Assembly: GCF_028618695.1 (NCBI RefSeq)
Contig: NZ_JAQIVI010000240.1
Span: forward strand, 1 to 26,662
Length of the DNA stretch: 26,662 nucleotides
Reading direction: 5' to 3'
From: Natrinema soli
GTDB lineage: Archaea; Halobacteriota; Halobacteria; Halobacteriales; Natrialbaceae
Below the pieces are notes generated by a model that searched no databases, was not told the origin of the DNA, and worked only from the letters and a program-made list of their open reading frames with translations. Position numbers and translations under genes: made by a program. Shown piece after piece: positions 8,123 through 16,576 of the stretch. Numbering within the stretch: position 1 is the stretch's first letter; every line of letters begins with the position of its first letter.

Positions 8123-8719
8123 TCAAACCTCCTCCGAGTCGTCTTCGAGCAAGTGGTCGCGCAGACAGTCCTGCACAACGTCGGTCTCAACAGCGCCACT
8201 CTCCATTAGGAGATAGAGGCTGCCAGCGGACATCGATTCGTCCGACTGAAGATCTTCGAGAAGCTCCGGAATCCCCACATCTGTCGCTTCAATATCCAGG
8301 GACATCGACTCGACAAGCAGGCCGTCCCGGTGGCCAGCTCGTCGAAGGGCCGCCGTGAACAGTCGCTCGGGAACCCTGCCCTGTGACGCTTGCCCATCAC
8401 GCATCAGCGTTGCCACGCCGACCGTTCGAAGGAGAAACGCGAGTCCATCACGAACAGCGGCCTGGAGATCCTCGTCCGCATTCTGCCACCGCTGCCCTCC
8501 ATCCACTACTTCACCGAAGATTTCGTGCCACTCGTCGTCGTTCAACTCGTCGACCAGAATCGAGAAATCGAGCATCGAGTTATAGACACGCTCGCGGATG
8601 TCCCGCCGGCGTTGGTACCGTTGTTGCTTCGCATGTTGCCCATCGTATACCTTCTCACCCTTTAACCACCGACGGTCTTCGGTGGTGAGCATCGCGTTCT
8701 TGCGGCCGGTCATATACAC
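8123..8719 (-). CDS. Conserved haloarchaeal protein of unknown function (198 aa)
   Basis: Acidic, soluble protein. The N-terminus is basic and charged (TGRKNAMLTTEDRRWLKGEK, then AKQQRYQRRRDIRERVYN), a pattern I recognise from a widespread haloarchaeal family without assigned function. The middle is helical, and the C-terminus resembles a chain of acidic helices. The basic N-terminal segment suggests nucleic-acid or protein contact, but no fold is certain. ATG 8719 is preceded at 8738-8746 by a T/A-rich TATA-like element on this strand, about 20-27 nt upstream, consistent with a leaderless or very short-leader transcript. It is the first gene of a two-gene operon with the DUF892 gene, whose ribosome binding site overlaps its last codons. 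Confidence 0.75.
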   Translation of the reverse strand: MYMTGRKNAMLTTEDRRWLKGEKVYDGQHAKQQRYQRRRDIRERVYNSMLDFSILVDELNDDEWHEIFGEVVDGGQRWQNADEDLQAAVRDGLAFLLRTVGVATLMRDGQASQGRVPERLFTAALRRAGHRDGLLVESMSLDIEATDVGIPELLEDLQSDESMSAGSLYLLMESGAVETDVVQDCLRDHLLEDDSEEV

Positions 8720-8737
8720 TTCAATGAGTGACAGCAG

Positions 8738-8795
8738 GATAAAAACGGTCCGAAAGTAAATCAGAGATACTACACCACTATAGAAATATTATTTA
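8738..8795. promoter_or_regulatory. Divergent TATA-like elements between the 198-aa gene and chrA
   Basis: On the minus strand, the complement of GATAAAAAC (8738-8746) suits a TATA box for the 198-aa gene. On the plus strand, AATATTATTTA (8785-8795) would start chrA transcription near 8820. Identified by composition and spacing only. Confidence 0.45.
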
Positions 8796-8884
8796 CCCTG
8801 TGGCGAGATAGTCGTATATGAATCGTATCGTGTCTCAGCTGGAAACGACTGCTACCAGTGGCACTGCTGGGGTGTTCGGAAACG

Positions 8885-10243
8885 ATGGCTGACGTCAAAG
8901 CAGCCAGTGCTATAGATGAATACAGCGGGCAATCGAGCCCTGCGAAACTCGTCGAGATCGCCCGCTATTTCCTCTTCATCGGTATCGTCGGATTCGGCGG
9001 GCCGCTCGTCCACATCGCTATGATGGAAGACGATCTGGTCGGCGATGACTCGCGAGGATGGACCGACGAGTCGATCTTCATGGAGGGGCTGGCGATCTGC
9101 AATATGCTCCCCGGACCGGCGTCAACGCAGCTCGGCATTTTCATGGGCTGGATACGGGCCGGTAATCCGGGAGCGATCGTCGCCGGTTTCTTCTTCATGC
9201 TTCCGACGTTCGTCCTCGTCGTCTTCTTCTCCTGGCTGTACTTCGCGTATCAGACACTGCCAGCTGTCGAAGCCGCCTTCTACGGAATCAATCCGGTTGT
9301 CATCGGACTCATCGTCGGTGCCGCGTACTCGATGGCACAGAGCGCCCTTGCTGACGGGCAGTCACACGCCGAGTTCGACATCGGGTCGGATACCTGGTCG
9401 GTGGACTTTCTGCTGGTAGCGCTGCTAGTCGCCGCGACCGTCGCGACGGCCACGCTGAATCCGAATCCCGTCCTCGAGTTCATCGTGGCTGGACTCATCG
9501 CTGTTGCGCTCTATCGGTCGGACTGGGTGCGAGCGAATATGAAGCATATCGCCGCTACCGGCGTCGTAACAGCCATCCTCGGTGGCCTGTACGCGCTCCG
9601 AAGTCGCGTACTCGACTTGGTCGGCCCCCGAGTTCGGGCGGCAATCGAGGCGAGTCCGCTCTGGGGACTCGCGCTCGCGCTCTGGGCGAACCCTTGGATG
9701 AAGCTGTTCCTGTTTATGATCTATACAGGGTCGTTCATTTACGGTGGCGGTCTCGTCCTCATCCCGTTCATCGAGAAGTACGTCGTCAACGAGTTCGCGT
9801 GGTTGACTGCACGGGAGTTCGTCGACGGCATCGCCATCGGCCAGCTCTCCCCAGGCCCCGTCGTAATGACGACGGCGTTTGTCGGCTACAAATTGTTGCT
9901 GGATGTCTCCGGCGGCATCGTGTGGATCGCTATCTTGGGAGCATTGGTCGCCACGATCGGAGCCTTTGGCCCGTCGTTCGTGTTCATTATGGGCTTCTTC
10001 CCGTATTTTGCGCGAGTTCGCGAGAATGACGTCGTCCAAACTGCACTGACCGGGGTCAACGCCGCCGTCGTAGGGGCGATTCTCGGCGCGACCGTCACAC
10101 TCGCCGCGGAGTCGTTCGTCGACGTCTTCACCGTCGCCCTCGCTGTCGGTACGTTCGGACTGTTCGTCCGCGGGACGCACGCTGCATATCTGATTCTCGG
10201 CGGCGGTGGTGTCGGCATGGCATGGTATTTCCTCGTCCTATGA
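8885..10243 (+). CDS. chrA: Chromate transporter ChrA (two CHR domains)
   Basis: 452 aa from ATG 8885 (an upstream in-frame GTG at 8858 gives an unlikely extension). Integral membrane protein of the CHR superfamily, long form with two homologous halves. First half: GFGGPLVHIAMMEDDLV, then GLAICNMLPGPASTQLG. Second half: YGGGLVLIPFIEKYVV, then DGIAIGQLSPGPVVMTTAF. The paired GGP/GGG and LPGP/LSPGP signatures are diagnostic. Biochemically studied ChrA proteins export chromate; other anions are possible. About ten to twelve membrane segments are expected. The stop codon overlaps the ATG of a 23-codon ORF (ATGA, 10240-10243), which in turn overlaps the MFS gene, so the three are probably cotranscribed. 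Confidence 0.92.
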   Translation: MADVKAASAIDEYSGQSSPAKLVEIARYFLFIGIVGFGGPLVHIAMMEDDLVGDDSRGWTDESIFMEGLAICNMLPGPASTQLGIFMGWIRAGNPGAIVAGFFFMLPTFVLVVFFSWLYFAYQTLPAVEAAFYGINPVVIGLIVGAAYSMAQSALADGQSHAEFDIGSDTWSVDFLLVALLVAATVATATLNPNPVLEFIVAGLIAVALYRSDWVRANMKHIAATGVVTAILGGLYALRSRVLDLVGPRVRAAIEASPLWGLALALWANPWMKLFLFMIYTGSFIYGGGLVLIPFIEKYVVNEFAWLTAREFVDGIAIGQLSPGPVVMTTAFVGYKLLLDVSGGIVWIAILGALVATIGAFGPSFVFIMGFFPYFARVRENDVVQTALTGVNAAVVGAILGATVTLAAESFVDVFTVALAVGTFGLFVRGTHAAYLILGGGGVGMAWYFLVL

Positions 10244-10311
10244 GTCAGGCACAACAAACCACGTCCAGAAACAGAAGTACACCACAGAATTCACCACGAG
10301 TTCAAGTATGA
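10240..10311 (+). CDS. 23-codon ORF bridging chrA and the MFS gene
   Basis: Encodes MSQAQQTTSRNRSTPQNSP followed by RVQV. Its ATG overlaps the chrA stop (ATGA, 10240-10243) and its TGA overlaps the MFS start (ATGA, 10308-10311), giving an unbroken translational chain. The first ten nucleotides, ATGAGTCAGG, are repeated exactly at the MFS start, as if the start region had been duplicated. It may be a coupling ORF without a functional product, or simply a former or alternative N-terminus. Not a recognised family. Confidence 0.4.
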   Translation: MSQAQQTTSRNRSTPQNSPRVQV

Positions 10312-11672
10312 GTCAGGAGCAAGTCACGGTTGAGACGGACGAATCGGGCCCACTAGATACATTCCGGCAGTTCTTCGCGCTGGAGCGGGACGTGTTGGTG
10401 TTGTCGTTAGCGATGTTCGCGTTTAGCCTCGGCTTCCAGATGACTAATCGATTCCTCCCGGAGTACATCGTCGCCCTCGGTGCGTCCGGCTTCGTGGTTG
10501 GCCTGTTTGGGACCGTCGGCAACATCATCTCGGCGGTGTTCCCGTATCCAGGTGGTGCAATCTCCGACCGCATCGGCTCGCGATACGCGCTCACTCTGTT
10601 CGGATTGATTTCGACACTCGGCTTCGGAGTCTGGTTAGTCGCGCCGAACCTCGGGGTAATCACTATTGCCGGCGTGACGATCCAGCCCTGGATCTGGATT
10701 TTTGTCGGCCTACTACTAGCTCAGGGCTGGAAGTCGTTCGGACTGGGAGCGACGTTCGCAGTCGTCAAACAGGCGACCGACCCCTCGCGGCTGGCCGCCG
10801 GCTTCGCCAGCACCGAGACGTTCCGCCGAACGGCGTTCCTCATCGGGCCGATACTCGCGGCCGTCCTCATCGGCTTCCATCCGGACTTCACGGTGAGCTT
10901 CCAGTATGTTCTCGCCGTCGCCGTCGTCTTTGGTGTTATTGGAACGGTCGCCCAACACCTCCTCTATGACGCCAGCGAGGACTCTATTGGAGACTCCTTT
11001 GAGGGGATCAACCAGATCAAACGCGATCTCCGGAATATGCCTGACCCGCTTCGGCCGCTGTTGGTCGGTGACACGCTCGTCCGGTTTGCCAACGGGATGG
11101 TATACGTCTTCTTTGTACTGGTGATCACCCAGTTCTATCAAGTCGGCTTCGAGACGACGGTTTCGCTGGCTAGTTTTTCGTATGCGATCGACCTCTCACC
11201 GGAGGCGTTCTTCGGTTACCTCCTGGGCGTGGAGATGCTGATTGCGCTGTTGATCATGGCGCCAGCAGCGAAAATCGCCGAGCGGGTCGGCCTCAAGCCT
11301 ATCGTCGCGCTGGGGTTCGCGGTGTACGCGTTGTTCCCGGTCGTCCTCATCAGCGGGCCGGAGGTCCTCGACCCGGTGATGCCGCTCCAGTGGGCGATGG
11401 TCCTCATCTTCGCGTTCTCGGGGCTGCGGTTCGCGGGGCTGCCCTCTCACAAGGCGTTGATCGTTGGCCCCGCCGAAGCTGGCGCCGGAGGACGCGTCAC
11501 CGGCACCTACTACCTCCTGCGAAACACCATCGTTATTCCGAGTGCGGCACTTGGCGGCTACCTTTGGGAATTCGTCAGTCCAGAAATCGCGTTCACTATC
11601 GCAGCAGTCATTGGCGTCGTCGGGACTGGATACTTCCTGCTGTTCGGCGAAGAATTCGAGGCGTATGTATGA
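10308..11672 (+). CDS. Major facilitator superfamily transporter
   Basis: 454 aa with about twelve hydrophobic segments and the MFS loop 2-3 signature as GGAISDRIGSRYALTLFGL (about residues 83-101). The N-terminal half is followed by a central charged linker (YDASEDSIGDSFEGINQIKRD) and a C-terminal half including AERVGLKPIVALGF, the repeated loop motif. The substrate cannot be assigned. ATG 10308 is chosen because membrane segment 1 follows after a short charged tail; the frame is open back into chrA, but that would add residues in an already used region. Operon placement behind chrA suggests cotransport stress functions (metal or oxyanion efflux), which is inference from context only. Confidence 0.88.
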   Translation: MSQEQVTVETDESGPLDTFRQFFALERDVLVLSLAMFAFSLGFQMTNRFLPEYIVALGASGFVVGLFGTVGNIISAVFPYPGGAISDRIGSRYALTLFGLISTLGFGVWLVAPNLGVITIAGVTIQPWIWIFVGLLLAQGWKSFGLGATFAVVKQATDPSRLAAGFASTETFRRTAFLIGPILAAVLIGFHPDFTVSFQYVLAVAVVFGVIGTVAQHLLYDASEDSIGDSFEGINQIKRDLRNMPDPLRPLLVGDTLVRFANGMVYVFFVLVITQFYQVGFETTVSLASFSYAIDLSPEAFFGYLLGVEMLIALLIMAPAAKIAERVGLKPIVALGFAVYALFPVVLISGPEVLDPVMPLQWAMVLIFAFSGLRFAGLPSHKALIVGPAEAGAGGRVTGTYYLLRNTIVIPSAALGGYLWEFVSPEIAFTIAAVIGVVGTGYFLLFGEEFEAYV

Positions 11673-11815
11673 GCAGGAGAAGTTTCGATCTCGTTCTCGA
11701 CGACTCGAATCAGAAGTGACAGTATCCATCGTCAGTATTCTTCTGGACGACGGGGGATCCACAGACAGGAGAATATGTTCAGTATCGTCGGTAGATCCTC
11801 AAATAACGCTTCCAG

Positions 11816-12831
11816 TCACTTCGATTGAACTTTCGGCTGCCATCCGCGCAAGTAGGCGACACTGATTCCACCAGCAACCCCACTAAACGGGAGGGAAAGC
11901 GTCCGAACGACGAGGACTGCCGCCGTCGCCGCCGTACTGGGGACCCCCGCGACGACAACGAGCGCCCCACCAAGCAACAGGTCGTACGCGCCAAGGCTTC
12001 CGGGAATCGGGATCACACTCGCGACCTGTGGGAGGGGAATGATGACGAGGATCGGGAGAAAGACGCTGTTCACGCCGAGGCCGCGAGGGCGACCCAGAAC
12101 GCAGCTGCAGTCAAGAGCTGTTCAATGAGGCCTCAGACCGCGATGAGAGCAAGCAGACGAGGCGTCTCTTGAAAGCCAACGATTCGTTGCCAATATCGGT
12201 CAACACCAGCCGCGACGAACGCTCGGTCATGTGGTTGTTCTCGATAGAGCCCCGATATCCGTGAAACAGCTGGCGTAAGTACTGCTGCGATGCCTTTCGA
12301 GAGATAATTACGAGTCCGGAGAATTACACCGCCGAACACCACGAGCCCAGCGATAGAAAGACCGAACGTCAGCAGGATTGGAGTCGCATCGGGCGTTCCA
12401 AAGAGAACGAACATCCCGAGTACTGTAGAGAAGACTGTCTGTGTGCCTGATTTCACGTACTTTGCGGTTGAGCGGACACCCAACGCCTCAGAGTATCCCG
12501 TGTCCGTGGCAACGCTGAAGAATCGAGCCATAATCGGTTCCGAACTGACCGGACCCGCTGGACTGAGTGTATCGAAGAAATCACCGGCAAGCGCGAACTG
12601 CACGCTTTTACCGGGTGAAATGCCATCTCCGAGCGGAGCGATCGATGCCCAGACACCGATTGCATCCGCCAATCCCTCCAGAACAACGAGAATCGCGATG
12701 ACTCCGAGGGCCCACGGTGTCACAGCGATGGCCTGGTTGAGAACCGTCTCGGCACCGACCGTGTAGAGATACCCAGCTAAAATCGTACCGCCGGCACCAA
12801 CACCAACGAGGAATCGAAGTACTCGTCGAAT
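11816..12831 (-). pseudogene. Decayed UPF0104/LPG-synthase-TM (flippase-like) membrane protein gene
   Basis: Reconstructed length about 338 codons, normal for the family. The intact parts read GLADAIGVWASIAPLGDG, SPAGPVSSEPIMARFFS, then after the lesions PLPQVASVIPIPGSLGAYD, a hallmark of this polytopic membrane family. Three lesions are visible. (1) The frame opens after a TAA at 12835-12837 with no ATG/GTG/TTG where the N-terminus should be; an ATT (12829-12831) sits in the start position. (2) TGA at 12133-12135. (3) A one-base loss near 12080, where WVALAA should continue LGVN; the frame resumes to a stop at 11816. The next usable start (GTG 12723) would yield only a truncated piece. Neighbour relations are not informative. 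Confidence 0.82.
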
Positions 12832-12837
12832 GGCTTA

Positions 12838-13649
12838 GAGTCTCACTATTTCAGTGCGGCGTGTGGTAGAATGGCCTGCGTGTGAGCTACTACTCGAGAC
12901 CACAGTTTGAGAGTACGGTTGATGTTCAGACGATGGGAATCAACGGACTTGAACGGTTCTATCGAATGTCGATATCGCGCACTCCGAGCTGTTCTAAGAT
13001 GATCGTCACGTGCGGTCGTCAAACTCGCTGGAAACGGCATATCCGTATTCGATTCCCGTGTGAATGACTGTAGTGTTCAGATACGCCGATTTTGTGCGGA
13101 GAATCTCAGCTACTCGTCAGCGGTTTTTCTTACAGCGTTGTCGATAAAGAAGAGACCAGCTAAATTCTCGGTTCAGTCCAGATAGATGTGAATAGAAGGC
13201 ACGCATCAATTCCATCCTCCGAAATTGTGAGTTGCGAATGGTTCACGAAAACCAACATTCTGACCGCCCATTCGGTTGATAATAACCTCGCCATCGCTGA
13301 GAATACACCCGAAAAGCAGGTGGTTCAGTCAGAGAGAGTATACAAAACCAAGAGAACCAGTGAGCAGCGAAGTGATACCTCTCATGATCTGTGAGCCCGG
13401 AACCGATACTACAGGAGTGTGACTAGCCTCTTGTCCAGCCAACCGAGGAACCGTGACAACGACATCCGCGGCTTCTTCCGCACCTCAATAACACCAATAC
13501 AGTCCTGGGCCAAGAAGTCCACGAGCAACCACATATTGCTGTTCTGCAGATTGGAGCAGTACATTATGAAGCCCGTTTCTACACAGCCTTGCGACGTCAC
13601 GACAGAGACCGAGTTCAATTTCAAATCACTAATTCCGGATTATGACGTC
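12838..13649. other. Stretch without a supported gene
   Basis: Over 800 nt with only short overlapping open frames on both strands (about 60-80 codons), none with recognisable motifs, plausible start signals or haloarchaeal acidic composition. The region is richer in A/T than the flanking genes, fitting degenerated DNA next to mobile elements. A 71-codon minus-strand frame (13409-13624) is the most protein-like of these but is not supported. Confidence 0.55.
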
Positions 13650-13657
13650 GATTGATC

Positions 13658-13856
13658 TGCCCTGTTGAATAGCTTTTCTGAACCCCGAGAGGAAGAGAAA
13701 ACTACAGCAGACACGATTCGTTTAGTGCTCATCGGTAGCGTACTTTCCTGACCTGGTAGCAAGAATGAGGATTGGTTTCTGAGATTCTACTCTTCAACCG
13801 CTGATTCGTGGCCATAACACACCCACCCCGACGCCGCACCCCTATTCAACAGAGCA
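13658..13856. mobile_element. Small non-autonomous insertion element (MITE 1), 199 bp
   Basis: Terminal inverted repeats TGCCCTGTTGAATAGC (13658-13673) and, read inward from the other end, TGCTCTGTTGAATAGG (13841-13856), 14 of 16 identical. It is flanked by a perfect 8-bp direct repeat GATTGATC (13650-13657 and 13857-13864), the target-site duplication. It has no transposase. The terminal sequence resembles the end found beside the transposase remnant (6868-6883), so that IS family may have mobilised it. The right-hand duplication was later used as target by the next element. Confidence 0.85.
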
Positions 13857-13865
13857 GATTGATCC

Positions 13866-13990
13866 GGCTCTGTTGAAATCCTTCAGCGTTGGCATTGAGG
13901 AGAGTAACTCTTTTCCCAGACTCTTGCGGATCCGATTCGAAACTGGCTTCTTAGAAAATCGCATGACGACAAGAGGGTTTCAACAAAGCC
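13866..13990. mobile_element. Small non-autonomous insertion element (MITE 2), 125 bp
   Basis: Terminal inverted repeats GGCTCTGTTGAAATCC (13866-13881) and, read inward, GGGTTTCAACAAAGCC complemented (13975-13990), 14 of 16 identical. Perfect 8-bp direct repeats ATTGATCC flank it (13858-13865 and 13991-13998). Eight-bp duplications are known for the IS1595 and IS6 families, both common in haloarchaea; the termini favour an IS1595-like parent, but this is inference. It sits in the right-hand target duplication of MITE 1, giving a clear order of insertion. Confidence 0.87.
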
Positions 13991-14063
13991 ATTGATCCGT
14001 GATTGATCTCCCGTCGAACGAATGGTACGCGAACAGCTTCCTCAGCCACCCAATCGATCAATC
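13991..14063. repeat. GATTGATC repeats beside the partition genes
   Basis: Apart from the copies made by the two insertions, the ancestral site has ATTGATC (13991-13997), GATTGATC (14001-14008) and an inverted copy GATCAATC (14056-14063) overlapping the stop of the ParA partner gene. Direct and inverted copies next to a par locus could be a partition (centromere-like) site. The copy number is low, so this is tentative. Confidence 0.3.
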
Positions 14064-14531
14064 GAGGTCAAGTTCTTCGGCGATCGTTGTCTCGTTCAAC
14101 GCCGATCGAAGCAGTGCAGGATAGAAGTCGTCGTTTTTAGCGAGTTCCTCACCGTGTTCGCGCTGCCACTGAAGATTGAGTTCCTGGTAGCGCAGCTTGA
14201 AATCCTCTACGAGGTCATCATCCGCGATGTACATGTTGATGTTCTTCCGCTCTCGGACTGGTGGGAGGCCATCTCCACCGCTTTTGCTCGTCCCTGACGA
14301 CTCATCTGAATTTGAAGATTCTGAGGTCTCTGGCTTCTTTGAGGTCTTTGATGTCTCTGACGAATCTGATGGAACATCTCCCTCTTTCGGCATATTCTTC
14401 TTTTTCTTCTCTGATGTCTTTGATGAATTTGACGTCTCTGATACACTGTCGCCCTCCACCTCGGTCTGTTCACCGGTATCGTCACGATCGTAGCGGGCGT
14501 TGAACGGGTCACGGTCGTGTTTTTCACTCAT
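14058..14531 (-). CDS. Putative ParA partner (ParB-like role) with Ser/Thr-rich linker
   Basis: 157 aa from ATG 14531, which overlaps the parA stop by 8 nt (ATGAGTGA). That overlap decides the start; the longer frame runs through parA. Three parts are visible: a charged N-terminus (EKHDRDPFNARYDRDD), a low-complexity linker of about 70 residues built from Ser, Thr, Lys and Glu (short SETSKTS-like units, with matching DNA micro-repeats), and a C-terminal block (RERKNINMYIADDDLVEDF, then KLRYQELNLQWQREHGEEL, then ALLRSAL) conserved in haloarchaeal plasmid genes behind parA. It is likely to be the DNA-binding adaptor of the partition system, by gene position. The fold is not obvious; a ribbon-helix-helix is possible (NINMYI strand followed by two helices). 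Confidence 0.7.
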   Translation of the reverse strand: MSEKHDRDPFNARYDRDDTGEQTEVEGDSVSETSNSSKTSEKKKKNMPKEGDVPSDSSETSKTSKKPETSESSNSDESSGTSKSGGDGLPPVRERKNINMYIADDDLVEDFKLRYQELNLQWQREHGEELAKNDDFYPALLRSALNETTIAEELDLD

Positions 14532-15303
14532 CGGTGAATCCCTCCAAATGTTTAGCAACCGCGAGGTACTCGCCTTCCATATCACAGTCTTCGCTGTGTT
14601 CAAAGATCGACACACCGGCGTTCCATGCTCGTTGCAGTGCGACTCTCTTTCTGATCTCAAAGACAGCACATCTATCTTTGTCCTCAAAGACATCTCTGAA
14701 CCAAGCCATCATCTCCTCGGCCTCGCCGTCGACTTCTACCTCGTTCGCGACCAGTGCCAACTCCTGGACGTCGTCAAACGCAGTCTCAATCGAACGCAGT
14801 TGCTTGAATAGCAGTTCGATTGCCCGGATCGACGTCGTCTTTGCCTGGGCGGGGATCAAGACATTGCCTGTCGCGATAATCGCATTATCGGTGAGCACGC
14901 CGAGGTTCGGTGGACAGTCGATCAGAACGAAGTCGTAACCGTTGGCAACACCCTCGAGAAGCATACCGAGGCGCTGCTCACGCTTCATTTCGTTCGCGAG
15001 CTCGTCCTCTGCGTTGATCATCCGCTCGTGGCTCGGGATTGCGTCCATCTCTTGATGCTCAACAATCAGGTCGGTTCCGTCCCCTCTGGAGATTCGATCG
15101 AGATCAGCCAGAGTATCGATTAGTGCATCCCGATCGCGATCATCATACAACTCCTCAAAACCCAGACCTTCGGTAAGGTGGCCCTGCGGGTCAAGGTCGA
15201 TTACGAGCACGTCGTTCCCTAATTGGTTGAGTGCTCCCGCAACATTGAGCGTGGTCGTCGTTTTCCCTGCCCCCCCTTTTTGGTTACTGATTGCGATATT
15301 CAT
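14524..15303 (-). CDS. parA: ParA/Soj-type partition ATPase
   Basis: 259 aa, cytoplasmic. The deviant Walker A box SNQKGGAGKTTTTLN is at residues 6-20, Walker A' in VLVIDLDPQGHLT, and Walker B in YDFVLIDCPPNLG, all diagnostic of ParA/MinD ATPases. It would drive segregation of the plasmid or element together with the overlapping downstream gene. Start is the ATG at 15303 (MNIAISNQKGG); GAGG lies about 15 nt upstream, and a T/A-rich CTTTAAG (minus strand, about 15346-15352) may be the TATA box. There is no N-terminal HTH, so it is the short Soj-like class that does not bind the promoter itself. Confidence 0.93.
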   Translation of the reverse strand: MNIAISNQKGGAGKTTTTLNVAGALNQLGNDVLVIDLDPQGHLTEGLGFEELYDDRDRDALIDTLADLDRISRGDGTDLIVEHQEMDAIPSHERMINAEDELANEMKREQRLGMLLEGVANGYDFVLIDCPPNLGVLTDNAIIATGNVLIPAQAKTTSIRAIELLFKQLRSIETAFDDVQELALVANEVEVDGEAEEMMAWFRDVFEDKDRCAVFEIRKRVALQRAWNAGVSIFEHSEDCDMEGEYLAVAKHLEGFTDE

Positions 15304-15701
15304 CTTTGTCGTCTTTCTCCTCTTTTCGATCAAAGACGTTTCTTCCGCTTAAAGATACGTCAGACACACGTAATCGAAAATAGAAATTGCAATCCCTACT
15401 CAGTTATCGTCAGCACACTCGAGAATACGGTTGTTCCGATCATCGCCTATTGACGATTGATGTGTTTCCGTGACTCGACGGCTTTGGCCGAAAGCTTGGT
15501 CGCCCCGACGGTCTCCTACAGATAGGTCTTCTCAGTCATCGATCGGCCTGCTCAAGGCGTTCGATTGCCCGCAAATTGGGCTTTCCATAAGAGCTATTGC
15601 GACGTCCGAATCATCAAAAGCGTCTCGTTGTGCATTGCTAAATCCATAGAAAATAACAGAATGAGCGTACTGACTACGAGGGATAGGTTCACTACAACGG
15701 T
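15304..15701. other. Intergenic region upstream of parA
   Basis: About 400 nt without a credible ORF. It holds the presumed parA promoter near 15320-15352 and the 3' end of the PIN toxin gene. No iterons, long palindromes or replication-origin-type repeats were found. Confidence 0.5.
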
Positions 15702-16175
15702 TTATTCGTGAGGAAGAGCAGTGAAGCCGAGAGTCTGAAACCCGTCGTCGTAGGTGAGAATGTGATCGATTTCGTAGTCTCGCGCCTGCACGCCGATTAG
15801 GTGGTCGGTGAGCGAGATAGACTGGTCATCGTACGCTCGAAACTGTTCAATCGCGCGATCAGCGAGTGAAGGCTCAACGTCGAGCACGCGGAAGGTATCG
15901 GTCTCGAGTATCCGTTCAAGAACCTGGTGAGCAATTCGAGCGCCAGCGTGAGAGAGAAGGAGGGATACGACCTCATCAAGGACGTACTGGTTCGTAACGA
16001 GAGGATAGTACGGAAGGTCGTTCGTCCCGATCGCTTGAATAACGGGACGAATCTCCTCGTGCCGTGATGCCCTTTCGTACTGGTGGGCAACGATTGCATT
16101 GGTGTCGACGAAAAGCGGCACACGCCCATCGACGTCGGTCGTTGGGACAAACCGCGGAAAATCTGCAGGCGTCAC
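15702..16175 (-). CDS. PIN-domain toxin (VapC-like ribonuclease)
   Basis: 157 aa. PIN fold with conserved acidic residues in the expected order: Asp in LFVDTNAIVAHQ (about residue 23), Glu in YVLDEVVSLLL (about 67), Asp in SISLTDHLIGVQA (about 120) and Asp pair in ILTYDDGFQTLGF (about 140). Such proteins are Mg2+-dependent RNases, often toxins cleaving RNA and inhibiting translation. It starts at GTG 16175, three nt after the stop of the winged-helix gene, and is thus cotranscribed and probably translationally coupled. The PIN is longer than minimal VapC, as in haloarchaeal pairs with HTH antitoxins. Confidence 0.87.
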   Translation of the reverse strand: MTPADFPRFVPTTDVDGRVPLFVDTNAIVAHQYERASRHEEIRPVIQAIGTNDLPYYPLVTNQYVLDEVVSLLLSHAGARIAHQVLERILETDTFRVLDVEPSLADRAIEQFRAYDDQSISLTDHLIGVQARDYEIDHILTYDDGFQTLGFTALPHE

Positions 16176-16178
16176 ATT

Positions 16179-16556
16179 TCACTCGTCGAGTCCGATCGCA
16201 TCACCGAGGAGTTTGTCAGTATCTGCGACATCGATTGGTTCTCCCTCAGTACCGAGCGGCTCCCCAGCGAAGAAGGGGTCGTCAGGATTGTGCTCACCTG
16301 TGGTGTCAAGTGGTTGTTCGGTATCCATTAACCACCATACGACGGCTCGCCCTCCGACCTTCCGGCGCTCGACACGCCCCTGCTCGCGGAGTTGCTTGAG
16401 CTTTTTCGTCGCTCCTTCGGGAGTGCAATCGAGTGCATCGGCGACGTCTCGAGCGGTAACGATAGGCGCGTCGCTCTCGCGCATCACCGCGAGAACACGC
16501 TCGGGTGTGAGCGTCTCGACGAACTTGCCGGCGTTATCGCGGGTCCGTTCGCTCAT
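16179..16556 (-). CDS. Winged-helix antitoxin / repressor of the PIN toxin
   Basis: 125 aa. The winged HTH occupies about residues 15-75 (TPERVLAVMRESDAPIVTAR, DVADALDCTPEGATKKLKQL, then GRVERRKVGGRAVVWW as the wing), followed by an acidic, Pro/Gly-rich tail (about 80-125) suitable for masking the toxin. This is the usual antitoxin-first order. It lies immediately upstream of the PIN gene. Autoregulation is suggested by the twin palindromic operators at 16587-16641 next to the presumed TATA box. It differs from classical VapB (AbrB or RHH folds), a known haloarchaeal variation. Confidence 0.83.
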   Translation of the reverse strand: MSERTRDNAGKFVETLTPERVLAVMRESDAPIVTARDVADALDCTPEGATKKLKQLREQGRVERRKVGGRAVVWWLMDTEQPLDTTGEHNPDDPFFAGEPLGTEGEPIDVADTDKLLGDAIGLDE

Positions 16557-16576
16557 ACTATCTCTGTTGTGCTCGC

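Noticed and set aside
9425..10180. 251-codon minus-strand frame opposite chrA
   Set aside because: Composition of Arg/Asp/Glu strings typical of the reverse of a membrane-protein gene; no motifs.
13409..13655. Overlapping 71- and 78-codon frames on opposite strands
   Set aside because: Neither has a start signal, acidic composition or family motif; one runs into the MITE 1 target duplication.
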